8,717 nt of DNA from positions 1 through 8,717 of the forward strand of contig CAZMEV010000119.1 in NCBI GenBank assembly GCA_964565375.1, given 5' to 3'. The translations under genes and the position numbers were made by a program. Positions within the stretch are counted from its first letter, which is position 1. Each line of letters starts with the position of its first letter. Origin of the DNA: SLAN01 sp964565375. Its GTDB lineage: Bacteria; Spirochaetota; Spirochaetia; DSM-27196; SKKC01. Under the pieces are notes generated by a model. The model was given only the letters and a program-made list of their open reading frames with translations. It ran no database searches and was not told the origin of the DNA. Shown one piece after another: positions 1 to 6,737 of this stretch.

Positions 1-2
1 GC

Positions 3-953
3 TTGGGTAAGCGAGCAGTTGTAGTGCTTGAGAGCAATAATCTGGTTGCGGAGGTATGCGGCGCGAACGACGAGAATCTCAAAGAGCTTGAGAGCTTGTT
101 CGGATTACGGGTGCTTTCCCGCGGCAACGAAGTACATATAGAAAGTAACGACCCAGCCGTCAGAGAACTTTTCTCGACCGTGCTCCGCGAGCTCGAATCC
201 ATGGCCCGCCGCGGACAGAATCCCGGCCCGGCGGTTATAAGGAGCCTGTATAGAAGTCTTTCTACTCAGGAGGACAATTCGGTAGAGCTGCTGAAGTCCA
301 AGTCAATTACCGTTCCCGGCGGATTTAAAAGCGTGTATCCCAAGGGCGCCGCACAGGCAGCGTTTATTGAAGGACTCGACAGCTATGATATGTCGTTCTG
401 TGTTGGCCCTGCCGGCACGGGCAAGACATTTCTCGCGGTTGCTCATGCGCTGTCGCAAGTACTCTCGAAACAGCGGCGAAAGCTCATACTCACCCGCCCT
501 GTCGTCGAAGCCGGTGAGAGCCTCGGGTACCTGCCGGGAGATCTCTCGCAGAAGATCAGCCCGTATCTTCGGCCGCTTTACGATGCAATGGAAAGTCTCA
601 TTCCGGCGGATATTATTGCTCGTATGGACGAAAACCGCATGATCGAGGTAGCGCCTCTCGCATATATGCGCGGCCGCAGCCTTCGGGATTGCTACGTTAT
701 ACTCGACGAGGCGCAGAATACGACCCAGGAACAGATGAAAATGTTCCTTACACGAATCGGAGAGGGATCTACCGCGGTCATAACCGGAGATATAACCCAG
801 ATTGACCTTCCAAAATCGCATCGGTCGGGGCTGATTCAGGCACTCGAAATCCTGCGCGACATTGACGAAATCCATATGTCGTATTTCGCCGGCCGGGACG
901 TTGTCAGAAGTGCGCTTGTGCGAAAAATAGTCAGTGCTTATGAATCACAATAA
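3..953 (+). CDS. phoH: PhoH-family ATPase (YbeZ), possibly cut at its 5' end
   Basis: This is a cytoplasmic PhoH/YbeZ P-loop ATPase, a family tied to RNA metabolism and, with YbeY, to rRNA and ribosome maturation. The Walker A motif GPAGTGKT is at residues 135-142, the PhoH block TRPVVEAGESLGYLPGD at 164-180, Walker B VILDEAQN at 232-239, and TGDITQIDLP at 261-270. The N-terminal part (about 15-70) has the KH-like region usual in this family (CGANDENLKELE). The length of 316 is close to the family norm of about 310-350. The start is uncertain. Position 3 is a TTG codon with only two bases before it, so the true start may lie a few codons outside the window and no ribosome binding site can be judged. 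The gene is followed directly by ybeY and corC, the E. coli ybeZYX order, so the three are probably co-transcribed. The function in this organism is inferred from the family. Confidence 0.95.
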   Translation: MGKRAVVVLESNNLVAEVCGANDENLKELESLFGLRVLSRGNEVHIESNDPAVRELFSTVLRELESMARRGQNPGPAVIRSLYRSLSTQEDNSVELLKSKSITVPGGFKSVYPKGAAQAAFIEGLDSYDMSFCVGPAGTGKTFLAVAHALSQVLSKQRRKLILTRPVVEAGESLGYLPGDLSQKISPYLRPLYDAMESLIPADIIARMDENRMIEVAPLAYMRGRSLRDCYVILDEAQNTTQEQMKMFLTRIGEGSTAVITGDITQIDLPKSHRSGLIQALEILRDIDEIHMSYFAGRDVVRSALVRKIVSAYESQ

Positions 954-991
954 CGGGGATCCCGGAGGTGACCAGCCGGAATTATCTGCGC

Positions 992-996
992 GAGGA
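992..996 (+). promoter_or_regulatory. Ribosome binding site that favours the internal GTG start of ybeY
   Basis: GAGGA lies six bases before the GTG at 1003. The upstream in-frame candidates, GTG at 934 and ATG at 940, lie inside phoH and have no comparable purine-rich motif before them. This site is the main reason for choosing 1003 as the ybeY start. Confidence 0.6.
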
Positions 997-1002
997 AATT
1001 CC

Positions 1003-1467
1003 GTGGAACTTCATCGCATCGACAGCGGGGAATCGCTTGAGGTGTCTTCAGTGGAGCTCGAAGCACTCGCACGGTTCGTGCTGGATCATGAGTTATGCAT
1101 CGACACATCAGCCGCTGTAGTTATTGCCGACGATGCCTACGTTCATGATCTGAACCGACGCTACAGGGGCAAAGACGAACCGACGGATGTGCTGAGCTTT
1201 GCTTCGACTCCGGAAGATTATTCCATGCCGGTACCGGAGTCGGCCGGCACGGATCGTCATGCCGGTGATATAATTGTCAGCCCTGCGTCTGTGGCGCGAA
1301 ATGCGGAATATTTTGGAGTCAGTAAGGAGGAGGAGCTGCGCCGGGTTGTTGTCCACGGCATGCTCCACATATGCGGAAGAACACACGAGACGAACGACGC
1401 CGACGAGCCTATGCTCAAAGCCCAGGAAGAGCTGCTTCAACGGTGGAGCCGGGAGCGGCAACCGTGA
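1003..1467 (+). CDS. ybeY: Endoribonuclease/rRNA maturation factor YbeY
   Basis: This is a YbeY (UPF0054) metal-dependent endoribonuclease, which acts in 16S rRNA 3'-end maturation and 70S ribosome quality control. The zinc-binding signature HGMLHICGRTH has its three histidines at residues 118, 122 and 128, with the same spacing as in E. coli. The family block YRGKDEPTDVLSF lies at about 54-66 and GDIIVSP at about 88-94. From GTG 1003 the protein is 154 residues, matching the usual 150-160. Starting at ATG 940 or GTG 934 would add 21 or 23 residues (such as NNGDPGGDQPE) that do not look like the family, and would overlap phoH by 14-20 bases. The stop at 1465-1467 overlaps the GTG start of corC by four bases (GTGA), so translation of the two is probably coupled. 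The identity is secure, but the exact start is moderately sure. Confidence 0.94.
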   Translation: MELHRIDSGESLEVSSVELEALARFVLDHELCIDTSAAVVIADDAYVHDLNRRYRGKDEPTDVLSFASTPEDYSMPVPESAGTDRHAGDIIVSPASVARNAEYFGVSKEEELRRVVVHGMLHICGRTHETNDADEPMLKAQEELLQRWSRERQP

Positions 1468-2240
1468 GTATTCTTGATCGATTTTTCGGGCGCAAAGCGC
1501 AAACAGACGATGGTGAAGCTGACGGTCTGAACTCCGAGAAGGAGAAAATGATTCGGGGTGTAGTGACGCTGTCGGAAACCACCGTGAAGGAAGTCATGGT
1601 GCCGCGAATCGACGTGGCCTTCCTTGGTGTTGAAATGAGTGGCCGTGATGTGTTCGAAAAAGTCGTCGGCTGCGGCCATTCGCGCTTCCCGGTTTACAAG
1701 GACAGCATCGACAATGTCGTCGGTGTTCTGTATGCGAAAGACCTGTTGCGCTTTCTTATCACGAATGATGAGGTCAAGGTCGATGCTATTATCCGTAAAC
1801 CGTATTTCGTTCCCGAGAGCAAACGGCTTGACTCTCTTCTCAGGGAAATGCGGCGCCGAAGGGTCCATATTGCGGTCGCGGTAGACGAATATGGTGGGGT
1901 CAGTGGAATCGTGTGTCTAGAGGACATTATCGAAGAGATAGTCGGTGACATACAGGACGAGTTCGACAATGAACAGGAGGAGCTCTTTGACCTTGGCGAC
2001 GGTACCTTTCTTGCCGATGCGAGGCTTAACATTGAGGAGCTCAACGCAAAGTTAAATGTCGAAATACCTGAGGATGATTTCGACACGCTCGGAGGGTTCG
2101 TATTCGACCTGTTCGGCAAGGTTCCGAGCAAGTTTGAAAAGGTTAGTTACGGGAATATCGAGTTCATAATCCAGGAAATGGATGGTCACAAGATCAAGAC
2201 CGTTAAGCTGTCGGTAACCGAACATGGCCAGAGCGAATGA
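1464..2240 (+). CDS. corC: CBS-pair CorC/TlyC (YbeX) family protein
   Basis: This is a soluble protein of the HlyC/CorC family (called TlyC in spirochaetes). A CBS-domain pair spans residues about 41-160, followed by a CorC_HlyC domain at about 175-252. Family blocks are VKEVMVPRIDV (41-51), HSRFPVY (72-78) and DEYGGVSGIVCLEDIIEEIV (141-160). It has no N-terminal DUF21/CNNM membrane domain and no membrane segment, so it is the short form of about 260 residues. CBS pairs often bind adenine nucleotides. CorC was linked to Mg/Co efflux, and YbeX in E. coli has been linked to ribosome metabolism. The old name hemolysin is weakly supported for such short forms. The GTG start at 1464 makes a GTGA overlap with the ybeY stop, and a purine-rich GGGAG precedes it. 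The ATG at 1371 would add 31 basic residues read inside ybeY and was rejected. The 3' end overlaps the TPR gene by 17 bases. Confidence 0.92.
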   Translation: MSILDRFFGRKAQTDDGEADGLNSEKEKMIRGVVTLSETTVKEVMVPRIDVAFLGVEMSGRDVFEKVVGCGHSRFPVYKDSIDNVVGVLYAKDLLRFLITNDEVKVDAIIRKPYFVPESKRLDSLLREMRRRRVHIAVAVDEYGGVSGIVCLEDIIEEIVGDIQDEFDNEQEELFDLGDGTFLADARLNIEELNAKLNVEIPEDDFDTLGGFVFDLFGKVPSKFEKVSYGNIEFIIQEMDGHKIKTVKLSVTEHGQSE

Positions 2241-4233
2241 CAGCTTCGTTTATCGCATAATTCTTCTTGTAATCCTCGTGGGACTGTTTGTCCCCGCAAC
2301 GACCGTATCTGCGCAGACTGCCCGCGATCATTTCAATTCGGCGGAAGAGGCCGTCGAGGAGGGTGATTTTACCACCGCCGTGCAGAGATATCGTGATGCA
2401 TTGGAGCAGAATCAGGGCTATCGCGATGCGTGGGTCGGACTTGCGCGCGCATACCGCGAGCTCAATGAACTCGATGAAGCGCTTGATGCTGTGCGCGAGG
2501 CACGGCGGCTGGCTTCGCGAGATGCGTCGGTCATAAACCTCCAGGGTGATATTCAACTCATGCGCGGGGCGCTTGAGGAGGCGAGAAGCGCCTTTGAGCG
2601 GACGCTGGACCTCGAGCCGAATAATGTTCGGGCCAGAATCGGTCTGGCTGAGCTGGACCTTGCCGATGACAGAGTCGAACGAGCTGTTGAAGCATATCTT
2701 GACGTACTTTCGCTGGAACCGCAGAGCCGCAGGGCGTTACTTTCGCTTGCGGTACTGTATGATGAACGTGGTGAGCGCGAAGAGGCGGCGACGTATATAT
2801 CGCTTGCGCTTGAGTATCATCCGCGTGATCCAATGGTTCACGAACTGGCCGGGGACTATTTTCTTGCCGATTCAGACATCGAACAGGCACGGAGTCATGC
2901 CGAAACCGCTGTGGCATTGGACAGTGACTTTCGCCGGGGCTGGGATCTCCTTGCGAGAACTGAACTGATAGCCGGCGAGTACGTCGATGCCCGGGAAGCA
3001 GCGGAGCGTATTATCGACCTGGGGCCGGATTCCGCCCGGGGATGGTATCTGTTGGGGCTCGCAGAGCGTGGTCATGGTGACGAGGAGGCAGCTGTGAACG
3101 CGCTCGAGCGTGCCACCGAGATTGATCCCGACGACGAAGTCGCAAGACTGGCGCTTGAGAGCATCGTGCAGGCTTCCCTCGAACTGGAAGACGCTCTGAG
3201 GGAAGAAATCGCACAGTTCCGCTTTGAACGGGCCGCATCGCTCGCAGACGAAAATCTCTTTATTCAGGCAACAGCCGACTATCGCCGGGGGCTTTCGTTG
3301 TATCCTTTTTCCCGCGATGGTCGATACGAGATGGCAGTCCTTCATCGCAGGCGCGGTTTCCGGGGAAAGCATCTTGAAGAGCTACGGGTACTTGAATCGC
3401 TGGGGTTTGATGATCAGGAGATTACCGACGGCATTATTACCTACGAGGGGGTTCTCTCGGATTCCGTATCTGCCCGGTGGGATGTCGATCAGTTCGATCT
3501 TCCGCGCGACCGAATGACCGTCGGCATTTTCTTTCGCAATCCACCGGAGGCAGGAACCCGTCCGGAAGCTGCCCGGTATGCCGCCGAGTACATGCGCCAT
3601 CGGCTTCTTGGTGTCGAGACGATCAATGCGCTGCCGGAGGTTCATTCGGTTGCGTCGGCCGAGGAGGCGTTTTCCCGGGCTCGCGACCACGATGTGGATT
3701 ATTACTTCATTGTACGGTTCCTCGAGCAGGACAGGAGTATTTCGCTCGACACAGAGTTGAGACACGGCTCGACCGGTAATCGTGTGGCCGACCTTCGGGC
3801 GCTGCGCTCGGGACCGCGGCGTGTGCAGCGTGCAGCGGCCGCGGTCTCGCGGGAAGTAGAACAGGTGCTTCCCGCGAGGGGGCGTATCGTAGAGCGGCAG
3901 GGTTCACGGGTAATCGTGAATCTCGGGCGCGTTGACGGGATACAGGAGGACGACGAGTTACTCGTTCTTCGGCGCGACCGGTTCGCTACCGCTTCCGATC
4001 GGGTCGGGTATCGATATGACGAAGCGGATGTAATTGCCACGATCACGGTCGGCAGCATGGACGACCTCGTGCTGGAAGGAAGACTTGAGACCGAAGGTTT
4101 TTTTGATCTCGTGGAAACCGGTGACAGCGTTCTCGAACAGCGCGATGGTCGCGTCGAATCGGTTGACGACAGACCCGCGTTCTCGCCGCTGTATTTCCGA
4201 ATTCGGGAAGTGCAACGGGATTCACAAAATTGA
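2224..4233 (+). CDS. Exported TPR protein with CsgG/FlgT-like C-terminal half
   Basis: This is a 669-residue secreted or periplasmic protein of unknown function. Residues 1-30 form a signal peptide: a short n-region with R3 and R11, a hydrophobic core at 12-25, and a likely signal peptidase I site after VSA (28-30). There is no lipobox cysteine. About eight tandem tetratricopeptide repeats of 34 residues fill roughly 34-305, and a weaker repeat lies near 345-380. The section at about 430-550 (GIFFRNP, then VDYYFIVRFLEQDRSISLDT near 491-510) has the alpha/beta look of CsgG or FlgT middle domains. Residues 553-640 (GRIVERQGSRVIVNLGRVDG, then later beta strands) resemble the FlgT C-terminal domain. 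These two domain readings are by eye and tentative. The gene overlaps corC by 17 bases and probably belongs to the same transcript. The TPR array suggests a scaffold for an envelope complex, but no partner can be named. Confidence 0.85.
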   Translation: MARANDSFVYRIILLVILVGLFVPATTVSAQTARDHFNSAEEAVEEGDFTTAVQRYRDALEQNQGYRDAWVGLARAYRELNELDEALDAVREARRLASRDASVINLQGDIQLMRGALEEARSAFERTLDLEPNNVRARIGLAELDLADDRVERAVEAYLDVLSLEPQSRRALLSLAVLYDERGEREEAATYISLALEYHPRDPMVHELAGDYFLADSDIEQARSHAETAVALDSDFRRGWDLLARTELIAGEYVDAREAAERIIDLGPDSARGWYLLGLAERGHGDEEAAVNALERATEIDPDDEVARLALESIVQASLELEDALREEIAQFRFERAASLADENLFIQATADYRRGLSLYPFSRDGRYEMAVLHRRRGFRGKHLEELRVLESLGFDDQEITDGIITYEGVLSDSVSARWDVDQFDLPRDRMTVGIFFRNPPEAGTRPEAARYAAEYMRHRLLGVETINALPEVHSVASAEEAFSRARDHDVDYYFIVRFLEQDRSISLDTELRHGSTGNRVADLRALRSGPRRVQRAAAAVSREVEQVLPARGRIVERQGSRVIVNLGRVDGIQEDDELLVLRRDRFATASDRVGYRYDEADVIATITVGSMDDLVLEGRLETEGFFDLVETGDSVLEQRDGRVESVDDRPAFSPLYFRIREVQRDSQN

Positions 4234-4258
4234 CACTGTCCGGAACATTCCTTATTCT
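4230..4258 (+). promoter_or_regulatory. Sigma-70 promoter of the gap operon
   Basis: A perfect -35 box TTGACA (4230-4235) is followed after exactly 17 bases by TATTCT (4253-4258), which matches four of six -10 positions. The -35 box overlaps the TGA stop of the upstream TPR gene. The predicted start is near 4264-4266, giving a leader of about 37 bases before the gap ATG. The spacer contains a small dyad, GGAA-CA-TTCC (4242-4251). Confidence 0.75.
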
Positions 4259-4262
4259 GCCC

Positions 4263-4274
4263 TCAGGATCCTGA
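4263..4274. promoter_or_regulatory. Perfect 12-bp palindrome at the expected gap transcription start (possible operator)
   Basis: TCAGGATCCTGA equals its own reverse complement and sits where transcription of gap should begin. A protein bound here would block initiation, which is where many repressors act. A perfect 12-mer palindrome is expected about twice by chance in a window this size, so only the position makes it interesting. Read as RNA it would make just a 4-bp stem, with T7 following six bases later (4281-4287), a poor terminator. Confidence 0.35.
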
Positions 4275-4301
4275 TAACACTTTTTTTCACAAGGAGATAA
4301 T

Positions 4302-5309
4302 ATGAAGTTAGCAATTAACGGTTTTGGTCGGATTGGACGCAACGTATTCAAGATCGCCCTGGAGCAAGGCATCGATGTCGTTGCCGTAAACGACATCATG
4401 GATACAAAGTCAATGGCGTACCTTCTTCGGTACGACTCAACTCAGGGGAAATTCCCGGGCACCGTCGAGGAGGATGGGGAGAACCTGATTGTCAACGGGA
4501 AGAAGTACAAAGTATGCGCCGAAAAGGATCCCACCCAGATACCGTGGGGTGAATCCCCGGATGTCGTCGTTGAATCGACGGGAATATTCCGGGAGCGTGA
4601 AGGCAAGAAAGGCGGCTACGGTGATCATCTGAAGAATGAGAAGTATCCCGCCAGGAAGGTTCTTCTGACCGTCCCGGCGAAGGACCAGATCGACCGCATG
4701 ATCGTTCTCGGCGTGAACGACTCGGATCTCAAGCCCGAGGACACCTGTGTGAGCAATGCATCGTGTACAACCAACTGCCTCGCACCCATTGCGAAAGTCC
4801 TCAATGATTCCTTTGGTATTCAGAAGGGCTTCATGACGACGGTCCACTCTTACACCAACGATCAGAACGTTCTCGACGGGCCTCACAAGGACCTTCGCCG
4901 TGCACGGACTGCGGCCCAGAACATTATTCCGACAACCACCGGAGCTGCCGGTGCGGTTGGGAAAGTAATTCCGACTCTTAACGGTAAGCTCGACGGCATC
5001 GCCATGCGGGTTCCGACAGCCACAGGCTCCATTACCGATCTGGTTGCGGTGCTGGATAAAGACGTGACTGTGGACGAAGTGAATGCGGCGATGAAAAAGG
5101 CCGCTGAGGGACCCATGAAGGGCATTCTCCAGTATGTGGAGGACCCGATCGTATCCAGCGACATTATTCACAACGAGCATTCCTCCATTGTCGACGCCCA
5201 GAGCACCATGGTGCTCACCGGAAACATGGTGAAAGTCTTCAGCTGGTACGACAACGAGTGGGGTTACTCCGTACGCGTCGTTGACCTCGCTCGCAAGCTC
5301 GCTGAATAG
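4302..5309 (+). CDS. gap: Glyceraldehyde-3-phosphate dehydrogenase, phosphorylating
   Basis: This cytoplasmic glycolytic enzyme converts glyceraldehyde 3-phosphate, NAD and phosphate to 1,3-bisphosphoglycerate and NADH. The Rossmann domain starts with NGFGRIGR (6-13), and Asp31 occupies the site linked to NAD rather than NADP preference. The catalytic motif SNASCTTNCLAP (151-162) carries Cys155, with His182 as the base (HSYTNDQ). The C-terminal signature WYDNEWGYS spans 315-323. The length of 335 is typical. The S-loop reads LDGPHKDLRRAR rather than LDLPHKDLRRAR, keeping the proline but replacing leucine with glycine, as in some actinobacterial enzymes. A Gly/Lys-rich stretch (about 99-110) enlarges the segment after ESTGIF. 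A strong Shine-Dalgarno AAGGAG (4291-4296) lies five bases before the ATG, as expected for a highly expressed gene. The product feeds PGK, encoded next downstream. Confidence 0.98.
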   Translation: MKLAINGFGRIGRNVFKIALEQGIDVVAVNDIMDTKSMAYLLRYDSTQGKFPGTVEEDGENLIVNGKKYKVCAEKDPTQIPWGESPDVVVESTGIFREREGKKGGYGDHLKNEKYPARKVLLTVPAKDQIDRMIVLGVNDSDLKPEDTCVSNASCTTNCLAPIAKVLNDSFGIQKGFMTTVHSYTNDQNVLDGPHKDLRRARTAAQNIIPTTTGAAGAVGKVIPTLNGKLDGIAMRVPTATGSITDLVAVLDKDVTVDEVNAAMKKAAEGPMKGILQYVEDPIVSSDIIHNEHSSIVDAQSTMVLTGNMVKVFSWYDNEWGYSVRVVDLARKLAE

Positions 5310-5319
5310 AACGTGAGCT

Positions 5320-5439
5320 GAACCGTTCTGAATGCCGACCCCGGGCCATCGATATATGCGATCGGCCGCAGAAAGCCGGTTTATCCGGCTTCTCCGGGGC
5401 GGCGTTCCCGGTTTGTAGTCCGTGGGATCGTTACGGTTC
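5320..5439 (+). other. Clustered stem-loops behind gap, possibly one folded RNA element or processing/termination region
   Basis: Several complementary segments follow the gap stop. GGCCATCG (5344-5351) pairs with CGATCGGCC (5359-5367), with one bulge. AAGCCGG (5373-5379) pairs with CCGGCTT (5385-5391) around TTTAT. CCGGG (5394-5398) pairs with CCCGG (5407-5411). GAACCGT (5320-5326) could pair with ACGGTTC (5433-5439) and enclose the others. No hairpin is followed by a real U-run (only TTTGT after the third), so this is not a clear intrinsic terminator. The enclosing 7-bp pair could well be chance. Confidence 0.4.
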
Positions 5440-5461
5440 TTCGGAAAAATTGCTCCCGAGG

Positions 5462-5504
5462 CGCGTTCATGGTCACCTGATTGCGTGTACATTCCATGAA
5501 CGCG
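5462..5504 (+). repeat. Perfect 11-bp inverted repeat upstream of pgk (stem-loop or operator)
   Basis: CGCGTTCATGG (5462-5472) is the exact reverse complement of CCATGAACGCG (5494-5504), separated by 21 bases. As RNA it makes a stable 11-bp stem, ending 25 bases before the pgk Shine-Dalgarno and 40 bases before its ATG. A chance occurrence with so short a spacer is unlikely here. No U-run follows, so it is not a terminator. It could be a stability or processing hairpin in a gap-pgk transcript, or a binding site for a dimeric protein. Confidence 0.7.
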
Positions 5505-5544
5505 AAAGGGGGCGTGTGACTGATACTGCAAAGGGGGATTCTCT

Positions 5545-6729
5545 ATGGCAGTTAGAACGCTTAAAGATGTTGATTTCGCAGGGAAGAATGTACTTGTTCG
5601 TGCCGACTTTAACGTCCCTGTAAAGAATGGTGAAGTTGGTGATGACACGAGGATTCGTGCGGCGCTGCCTACACTGAATTATATCCTCGAACAACCGGAT
5701 ACGAAGCTCATTATCATGAGCCATCTCGGACGACCGAAAGGCACGCGTGACGAAAAATACACCCTTGCACCGGTTGCGAAACGACTCGGTGAGCTGCTCG
5801 GCCGGGAAGTGACTATGGCCCCGGACTGTGTCGGTGACGAGGTCGAGAAGCTGATCTCGGAAGCTGGACCAGGCAGCGTGATTCTGCTTGAAAACACTCG
5901 TTTCTATAAGGAAGAAACCGATAACGATCCGGAGTTTTCCAGGAAGCTTGCCGCGCTTGGAGACGCATATGTGAACGATGCATTTGGTACCGCTCACAGG
6001 GCGCATGCCTCTACCGAGGGTGTGGCGCAAATACTGCCGGGGGCAGCCGGTTTTCTGATCGAGAAGGAAGTACGCTTCTTCGAGCATCTTCTGAAGCACC
6101 CTGAACAGCCGTATGTGGCCATTATCGGTGGCGCCAAGGTTTCCACGAAGATCGACGTACTCAAGACACTCATGCCGAAGTGCAACACACTCATTATTGG
6201 CGGTGGAATGAGTTATACCTTCCTGAAGGCACAGGGCCACAGTATAGGAAAGAGTCTGGTTGAAGACGAGTATATAGACACAGCCAGAACGCTTCTGTCG
6301 GAAGCTGAACGGCTCGGAGTAAATGTCCTGTTACCGATCGATCATAAGGTTGCTTCCGAGTTCTCCGAGGAAGCGGAGGCGGAGAGCGTTGACAGCGTAG
6401 ATATCCCTGACGACAAGCTTGGGATGGATATCGGCGAAAAGACAATAGCGACGCTTCGCGATACTATCCTCGAAGCCAAAAACGTGGTATGGAACGGTCC
6501 GATGGGAGTGTTCGAGTTTGAGCGCTTCGCGGCAGGAACCCTGGAAACTGCGAAAATGGTTGCCGAGTGCAGCGGCACGACTGTTGTCGGTGGTGGCGAT
6601 TCGGTGGCTGCAGTTAACCAGTTCGGGCTGGCCGATAAAATAGACCACGTGTCAACCGGCGGTGGTGCCAGTCTGGAGTTCCTAGAAGGTAAGACGCTGC
6701 CGGGTATCGCAATTCTGGAGAAAGGATAA
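5545..6729 (+). CDS. pgk: Phosphoglycerate kinase
   Basis: This cytoplasmic enzyme transfers phosphate from 1,3-bisphosphoglycerate to ADP, giving 3-phosphoglycerate and ATP. Family landmarks occur in order. The N-terminal signature NVLVRADFNVP (15-25) and Arg36 and SHLGRP (59-64) form the substrate site. ENTRF follows at 116-120. The nucleotide domain has GGAKVSTK (195-202), WNGPMGVFE (316-324), GGGDS (349-353) and STGGGASLEFLEGK (370-383). The length of 394 is the bacterial norm, and nothing is missing. The Shine-Dalgarno AAAGGGGG (5530-5537) lies seven bases before the ATG. No credible promoter was found in the 235-base spacer, so expression probably comes from the gap promoter, with the structured spacer able to adjust the gap/pgk ratio. 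tpiA follows eight bases after the stop, so the two are almost certainly co-transcribed. Confidence 0.99.
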   Translation: MAVRTLKDVDFAGKNVLVRADFNVPVKNGEVGDDTRIRAALPTLNYILEQPDTKLIIMSHLGRPKGTRDEKYTLAPVAKRLGELLGREVTMAPDCVGDEVEKLISEAGPGSVILLENTRFYKEETDNDPEFSRKLAALGDAYVNDAFGTAHRAHASTEGVAQILPGAAGFLIEKEVRFFEHLLKHPEQPYVAIIGGAKVSTKIDVLKTLMPKCNTLIIGGGMSYTFLKAQGHSIGKSLVEDEYIDTARTLLSEAERLGVNVLLPIDHKVASEFSEEAEAESVDSVDIPDDKLGMDIGEKTIATLRDTILEAKNVVWNGPMGVFEFERFAAGTLETAKMVAECSGTTVVGGGDSVAAVNQFGLADKIDHVSTGGGASLEFLEGKTLPGIAILEKG

Positions 6730-6737
6730 CTGGAAGT

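Noticed and set aside
1371..1463. Upstream ATG extension of corC
   Set aside because: It would add 31 arginine-rich residues read inside the conserved end of ybeY. The GTG at 1464, overlapping the ybeY stop as GTGA, gives the normal family length.
4263..4287. Palindrome plus T7 as an intrinsic terminator of the upstream operon
   Set aside because: The stem is only four base pairs around GATC, and six bases separate it from the T-run. It also lies in the leader of gap, where termination would switch the operon off.
5505..5519. Second AAAGGGGG followed by GTG-TGA, a start-stop minimal frame before pgk
   Set aside because: The G-run ends one base before the GTG, too close for initiation. The repeat of the octamer at 5530-5537 is probably chance or low-complexity purine sequence.
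5450..5527. Separate pgk promoter (candidates TTGCTC 5450, TACATT 5488, GATACT 5522)
   Set aside because: None has an acceptable partner hexamer at 16-18 bases. The last would start transcription inside the pgk Shine-Dalgarno.
4437..5648. Long antisense reading frame (403 codons) across gap and the gap-pgk spacer
   Set aside because: It lies opposite clearly conserved GAPDH and the start of PGK, and its translation matches no recognisable protein. Such frames arise from codon bias in moderately GC-rich genes.
5473..6240. Antisense reading frame of 255 codons opposite pgk
   Set aside because: It shadows the strongly conserved pgk frame, lacks motifs and has no supporting ribosome binding site or promoter.
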